Positions 7,866-10,376 of a stretch of DNA of 10,376 nucleotides are shown piece after piece (within the stretch, counting starts at the first letter, position 1; each line of letters begins with the position of its first letter). Where the stretch lies: assembly GCA_021845325.1 (NCBI GenBank), contig JAKBRR010000027.1:1-10376 (forward strand), written 5' to 3'. A program made the position numbers and the translations under genes. Source of the stretch: Thermoplasmata archaeon (GTDB lineage: Archaea > Thermoplasmatota > Thermoplasmata > Thermoplasmatales > Thermoplasmataceae). The notes below the pieces were generated by a model that was not told the origin of the DNA, made no database searches, and was given only the letters and a program-made list of their open reading frames with translations.

Positions 7866-7888
7866 AATATTACTCTATGTTCTTTAGG

Positions 7889-7902
7889 ATTTTAATACAT
7901 TT
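7889..7902 (-). promoter_or_regulatory. TATA-like promoter of the 58-residue gene
   Basis: The minus strand reads ATGTATTAAAATCC, centred about 29 nt before the ATG at 7865. This spacing is typical of archaeal leaderless transcripts, and no ribosome binding site is seen before that ATG. Confidence 0.45.
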
Positions 7903-7914
7903 TGGTATGCTTCA

Positions 7915-8083
7915 GCTCAAATTTACCCCGACTTCGCTCCGCTCAGCCACCCCTCTTTGAGCCTCCACTGTTTACTATGTGCCCTTCGCTCGTGGTGTAT
8001 GTGTGGTGTTCCACACCACCCACCTCTGACGCTTAAACCACTCGGTCCTGCGAAGCAGGACTTCCGGCTCGCTTCGGGCACAT
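7915..8083. other. GC-rich block with nested inverted repeats: candidate structured RNA or element end
   Basis: The stretch is clearly richer in G and C than its surroundings and has no convincing gene. Four perfect inverted repeats occur. GCTCAAA 7915-7921 pairs with TTTGAGC 7956-7962. ATGTGCCC 7977-7984 pairs with GGGCACAT 8076-8083 and encloses two tight hairpins, GTGGTGT-TCC-ACACCAC (8003-8019) and GTCCTGC-GAA-GCAGGAC (8045-8061). A further short helix, GTGGT 7992-7996 with ACCAC 8037-8041, would close around the first hairpin. A closing stem around two hairpins is what a folded RNA would look like, although insertion-element ends and repeats also form palindromes. The strand is unknown. 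On the minus strand part of it (CCGAGTGGTTTAAGCGTC) looks like a tRNA D-arm, but no full tRNA can be drawn. Confidence 0.4.
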
Positions 8084-8140
8084 TATTCTCTCCTGCAGAG
8101 TGCAATTTCAGGGGAGGGAGCTTAAGGGGATGCTTGATGG

Positions 8141-8153
8141 TAATATTTATATG
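8141..8153 (+). promoter_or_regulatory. TATA box for the HEPN-like gene
   Basis: TAATATTTATATG is centred about 25 nt before ATG 8174. This fits a leaderless transcript starting at or next to that codon and argues against the ATG at 8156, which would lie too close to the box. Confidence 0.6.
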
Positions 8154-8173
8154 TCATGCACTGTTTATTTCAT

Positions 8174-8902
8174 ATGCAGGGTGAAGACAAAAAAGGATTT
8201 AAGCCGAAATCGAAGAACAAATCAAAATCTGATGAAAAGGCAGGCAGGGTTATTAGCCTTTTCTTCATGGTAAATTCACTGAAGGAACTTCTCGGAACTC
8301 CACAGAAGGTTATGCCCACGCAAGCGGTAGCAAAAAGGTATGTTGAATTAAAAGAAATACTAAAGGAAATTCAACCGGAATCAATAAGAATGTTGCCAGA
8401 TATTGACCCTGATAAAGTAACAATTGAAGAGTTAAGGATTGGATTTGAAATGATGTTTGCAAGTTGTATTCCATTTATAGTGGATTATTCCAAGACTTTT
8501 GAGGATCTTCTCAATATGGTACATACATTTGTTCCTTCAAATGTTCAGGTTCAAGATTTTTTAGCCGCACATAGAGATCTAATTTTTGCACTTGGCTTAG
8601 GTGAAGAATGGGCATCAGCAGCTCTATTACTGTCTTTATTGGATATTATGATAAATGAAAAATTAGTAGAGCTAGGTGAACAGAGAGAAAAGGTTAATGA
8701 AATGTCATTTCAAAACAAGGTGAAGGTATTATCTAATAAAGCTTCTAATAAAGGTGTCCAAATTGATAGTCTGTTTGCTGAATCTTTTTATAAGATAAGA
8801 AACAGAGTGCTCCACGAAGGTAGGAGGCCTACTTCAGATGAGCTTCAATATATTAATGATTTTGTTCACAAGTTTTACCAATCACTTGCTCAGATCAAAT
8901 AA
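8174..8902 (+). CDS. Protein with C-terminal HEPN-like RNxxxH motif, function unknown
   Basis: I do not recognise the family of this 242-residue protein. The start is placed at ATG 8174 because the TATA box sits about 25 nt upstream; the same frame is open from ATG 8156, which would add six residues. The N-terminus is lysine-rich and probably disordered (GFKPKSKNKSKSDEK). The rest looks all-helical and has no signal peptide. Near the end is R209-N-R-V-L-H214, followed by EGRRPTSDEL and a closing helix. R-[polar]-x3-H followed by a helix is the catalytic signature of HEPN ribonucleases, and R-N-x3-H is a common form. HEPN proteins are frequent toxins and defence effectors, which would suit the neighbourhood, but no MNT-type partner is adjacent. 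It could instead be a non-catalytic member. Confidence 0.65.
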   Translation: MQGEDKKGFKPKSKNKSKSDEKAGRVISLFFMVNSLKELLGTPQKVMPTQAVAKRYVELKEILKEIQPESIRMLPDIDPDKVTIEELRIGFEMMFASCIPFIVDYSKTFEDLLNMVHTFVPSNVQVQDFLAAHRDLIFALGLGEEWASAALLLSLLDIMINEKLVELGEQREKVNEMSFQNKVKVLSNKASNKGVQIDSLFAESFYKIRNRVLHEGRRPTSDELQYINDFVHKFYQSLAQIK

Positions 8903-8910
8903 TGAGAAAG

Positions 8911-8939
8911 TATTCGCCTAAAACATTAATCAAATACCG
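8911..8939 (+). repeat. Imperfect direct repeat, copy A
   Basis: Aligned with 10047-10075, 25 of 29 positions are identical, with the shared core TAAAACATTAAT. The copy begins 8 nt after the stop of the HEPN-like gene. Together the two copies bracket the methyltransferase remnant and the zinc-ribbon gene. Confidence 0.6.
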
Positions 8940-9052
8940 CCATATGCAATGATAACAAAAAATGATAAAATTAAAGGAAATCAAATTTATACAATAGGAA
9001 TCCAAAACCTATTTCATCCTACCGGCGAATATTCTGGTGGTATATTTTAGGC
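8916..9052. repeat. Imperfect inverted repeat between convergent genes
   Basis: GCCTAAAA at 8916-8923 recurs inverted at 9045-9052. ATACCGCC at 8934-8941 recurs inverted with one change at 9036-9043. TATTCGCC (8911-8918) also has its inverse at 9023-9030. The modules sit between the ends of the convergent HEPN-like gene and the methyltransferase remnant, so they may be part of a bidirectional terminator or of an element end. The rest of this gap is AT-rich and shows no gene. Confidence 0.35.
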
Positions 9053-9065
9053 TTATTTCACCATC

Positions 9066-9419
9066 CTACTGATTTGCATTATACAGATTCTGAAGACTGG
9101 ATATTGCCTGCCTGTACTCATGGTTATTCTCTTTAAGGCTGTATGTTACCGAGAGATACCTTCCAATAAAACTATCAAGATTTAGTTTCTGGAAATTATC
9201 TATCTGGTAATTGTCGTAGTTGAGAAATCTATGTATATGTTCCTGGGAGATTGCGGTACTCCCTGTTCTGTGGTATCCATTGCTGAACTCACGGGCAAAC
9301 ATTTCATATTGGTGAGTGAAAGAGTCCTGCATGTCTCTATCATTCCATATCAGCACCACCAGTTTTGGATCTTTTAGGATTCTCCTGAATTCACACCTCA
9401 CCTTCTCCTGATTGGCAAA
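9066..9419 (-). pseudogene. C-terminal half of a class I SAM-dependent methyltransferase (remnant)
   Basis: The minus-strand frame opens after a TAA at 9422-9420 and reads FANQEKVRCEFRRILK, then LVVLIWNDRD, then the family's C-terminal part (NYDNYQIDNFQKL...SFIGRYLSVTYS), ending at TAG 9068-9066. This matches the second half of Methyltransf_11-type proteins, where the consensus runs 'ekalrEfrRiLKpgG.vvlvWNdr' and then a substrate-binding lid. The N-terminal half with the glycine-rich SAM-binding loop is absent and there is an in-frame stop before the preserved part, so the protein could not bind SAM. The only initiator-like codon is GTG at 9401, inside the conserved helix. I take it as a decayed gene fragment. 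The original substrate cannot be told. Confidence 0.7.
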
Positions 9420-9472
9420 TTATCAATAAACATTGGGGCCCCAAATAAGAACCTATTTCTGGATGGAATGTC

Positions 9473-9709
9473 CTACCTGTCTGTCCTTTTACCCAGATAT
9501 ACCAGCTTAGTTTTCGAAGGCTGAGTCTGGTCCGGTTGAGGAATATTGCATTTGCATCCCCACTTGCAATCCAAAGTAATTACATGTCCAGAGGGCCAGT
9601 GTGGGAAACCCAAGAGTTTACTTCTTGAGATATGATGCAACCATTTGGAATTGAAATTAACTACCGAATGTCCACAATTCTTACAGACATTAAATTCCAA
9701 ACGATTCAT
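9473..9709 (-). CDS. Small zinc-ribbon-like protein
   Basis: The 78-residue frame is read from ATG 9709; a TTG two codons upstream is also possible. It contains C9-x2-C12-G-H14, then KW(L)HH at 22-26, then C48-x3-C52-x-C54 followed by NIPQP. Two Cys clusters separated by a K-W-x-H segment are typical of small archaeal zinc-binding proteins that hold one metal ion. Their cellular role is mostly unknown, with DNA, RNA or protein binding usual. The C-terminal 20 residues look unstructured. A weak purine-rich stretch precedes the start. The gene points toward the methyltransferase remnant, 53 nt away from its open frame. It could be an old passenger gene of the segment bracketed by the direct repeats. 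Confidence 0.6.
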   Translation of the reverse strand: MNRLEFNVCKNCGHSVVNFNSKWLHHISRSKLLGFPHWPSGHVITLDCKWGCKCNIPQPDQTQPSKTKLVYLGKRTDR

Positions 9710-9715
9710 ATTCAA

Positions 9716-10098
9716 AACCCATCCCCTGTTTCATTATTATGTGAGTTCATTTCTAATACATAATTTGCGGCGGCAACTATGTCTTTACTCAATAGAAGGT
9801 CATTTACAAGTATTTAAACTTAGTATATGTTTTCTTATAATCAAAACTATACTAACTCCTCAATCAGATTCACTACCCCCTCCCATCATTTTTCTGTCCT
9901 TTCATTAATTCTAGACTCATATATTCATATCTTTGTTTTTATGAACCCTTATAATTTTACATGAAATAATAATATATAAAATTATCGCCTGAAACTAAGT
10001 TTTCGCTTCATTACGCAGAATCTATACATTTGTTGATTGACGGCAATATTCGCTTAAAACATTAATTAAGTCCCGACCGGTCCATTTACCATTAAATT
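9716..10098. other. AT-rich intergenic region without a recognisable gene
   Basis: The region has many stops in all frames and no convincing coding sequence. A rightward open frame here is largely antisense to the zinc-ribbon gene. It holds TATA-like stretches (for example AATATATAAAA near 9971-9981), a partial similarity to the direct repeat at 9981-10000 (ATTATCGCCTGAAAC), repeat copy B at 10047-10075, and a palindrome GACCGGTC at 10075-10082. It probably contains the promoter of the leftward zinc-ribbon gene, which I cannot place with confidence. Confidence 0.5.
10047..10075 (+). repeat. Imperfect direct repeat, copy B
   Basis: This is the partner of 8911-8939, 1136 bp apart and in the same orientation. 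Of the four differences three are transitions. It lies 23 nt beyond the stop of the MarR-like gene, so both copies sit just past a gene's 3' end. Confidence 0.6.
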
Positions 10099-10376
10099 TC
10101 ACTTGTTGTCCAAAGAAATTCCATTTAGGCTTAATCTTAATAGTATACTAACAAGGCCCTTTCTATCCTGTTCATTTAAGGAATTGAAAAAATTCACTTC
10201 AACCGTTTCTACTGTTTTTATTGCTCTCTTTGCTATATTTAGTCTTTTTTCCGTAGCTTCCAATATAAACTCTCGTGAATCCTCAGAATTCCTGTACCTT
10301 ATTATCAGCCTCTTTTCAACAAGCTTCCTGATAACCTGTGAAGTCATCATCGTATCAGTTTTGGCAAACCTTGATA
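10099..10376 (-). CDS. MarR-family transcriptional regulator, C-terminal part (cut by window edge)
   Basis: The frame is open to the right edge and ends at TGA 10101-10099; the true start lies outside the window. The visible part begins SRFAKTDTMMTSQVIRKL, the recognition helix of a MarR winged helix. It continues with the wing (RYRNSEDSREFILEATEK) carrying the D-S-R-E pair characteristic of the family, and then the long dimerisation helices at the C-terminus. MarR proteins act as dimeric repressors that respond to small ligands or oxidants; the ligand here is unknown. Translation from internal ATG 10350 would remove half of the recognition helix, so the gene is partial only because of the window edge. 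The family assignment is secure. Its target genes are not visible. Confidence 0.9.
   Translation of the reverse strand, partial: SRFAKTDTMMTSQVIRKLVEKRLIIRYRNSEDSREFILEATEKRLNIAKRAIKTVETVEVNFFNSLNEQDRKGLVSILLRLSLNGISLDNK

Noticed and set aside
8022..8062. tRNA-like text on the minus strand (CCGAGTGGTTTAAGCGTC)
   Set aside because: It resembles a D-arm, but no anticodon arm or GTTCRA T-loop follows at the right distance and no acceptor stem pairs.
7923..8184. Open frames on both strands across the GC-rich block (60 and 75 codons)
   Set aside because: Their translations are Cys-, His- and Pro-rich with no family resemblance, they overlap each other, and the inverted repeats explain the sequence better.
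9645..9908. Rightward 87-codon open frame
   Set aside because: Largely antisense to the zinc-ribbon gene, with no motif and no promoter or ribosome binding site.
8911..10075. CRISPR array suggested by the repeated 29-nt sequence
   Set aside because: Only two diverged copies more than 1.1 kb apart, with genes rather than spacers between them.

Overview
The window looks like an accessory (defence or mobile) region of an AT-rich archaeal genome, most likely Thermoplasmata-like; the taxon is inference. Signs are AT-rich TATA boxes about 25-30 nt before start codons (leaderless-type genes at 8174 and on the minus strand at 7865), GGTGA/GGAGG ribosome binding sites, almost exclusive AGA/AGG arginine codons, and much degraded transposon and gene debris.

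Left part (1-7436): a leftward gene start at the edge, possibly a transposase, faces a rightward operon. The operon begins with a short winged-helix reading frame split into two pieces (99-173 and 170-328). It continues with a 1194-residue Eco57I-like N6-adenine DNA methyltransferase (325-3909), a truncated XRE regulator (3912-4244), and a 1060-residue fusion of a single-HKD phospholipase-D-type nuclease with a Snf2-family helicase (4254-7436). Junctions are tight: ATGA and GTGA overlaps, then 2-nt and 9-nt gaps. I read this as a compact restriction-like antiviral system: the methylase marks self DNA and holds the specificity domain, and the PLD-helicase translocates and cuts. It recalls DISARM in its parts (methylase, Snf2 helicase, PLD nuclease), but PLD and helicase are one chain and no drmA/drmB-like genes are visible.

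Middle (7437-8173): transposase-like debris on the minus strand, a 58-residue minus-strand protein resembling small archaeal antitoxins with no toxin beside it, and a GC-rich block of about 170 nt with several perfect inverted repeats that could be a structured RNA or an element end.

Right part (8174-10376): a rightward protein with a C-terminal HEPN-like RNxxxH motif; the decayed C-terminal half of a class I SAM-dependent methyltransferase; a small zinc-ribbon-like protein; and a MarR-family regulator cut by the right edge, the last three on the minus strand. Two imperfect 29-nt direct repeats (8911-8939 and 10047-10075) bracket the methyltransferase remnant and the zinc-ribbon gene.
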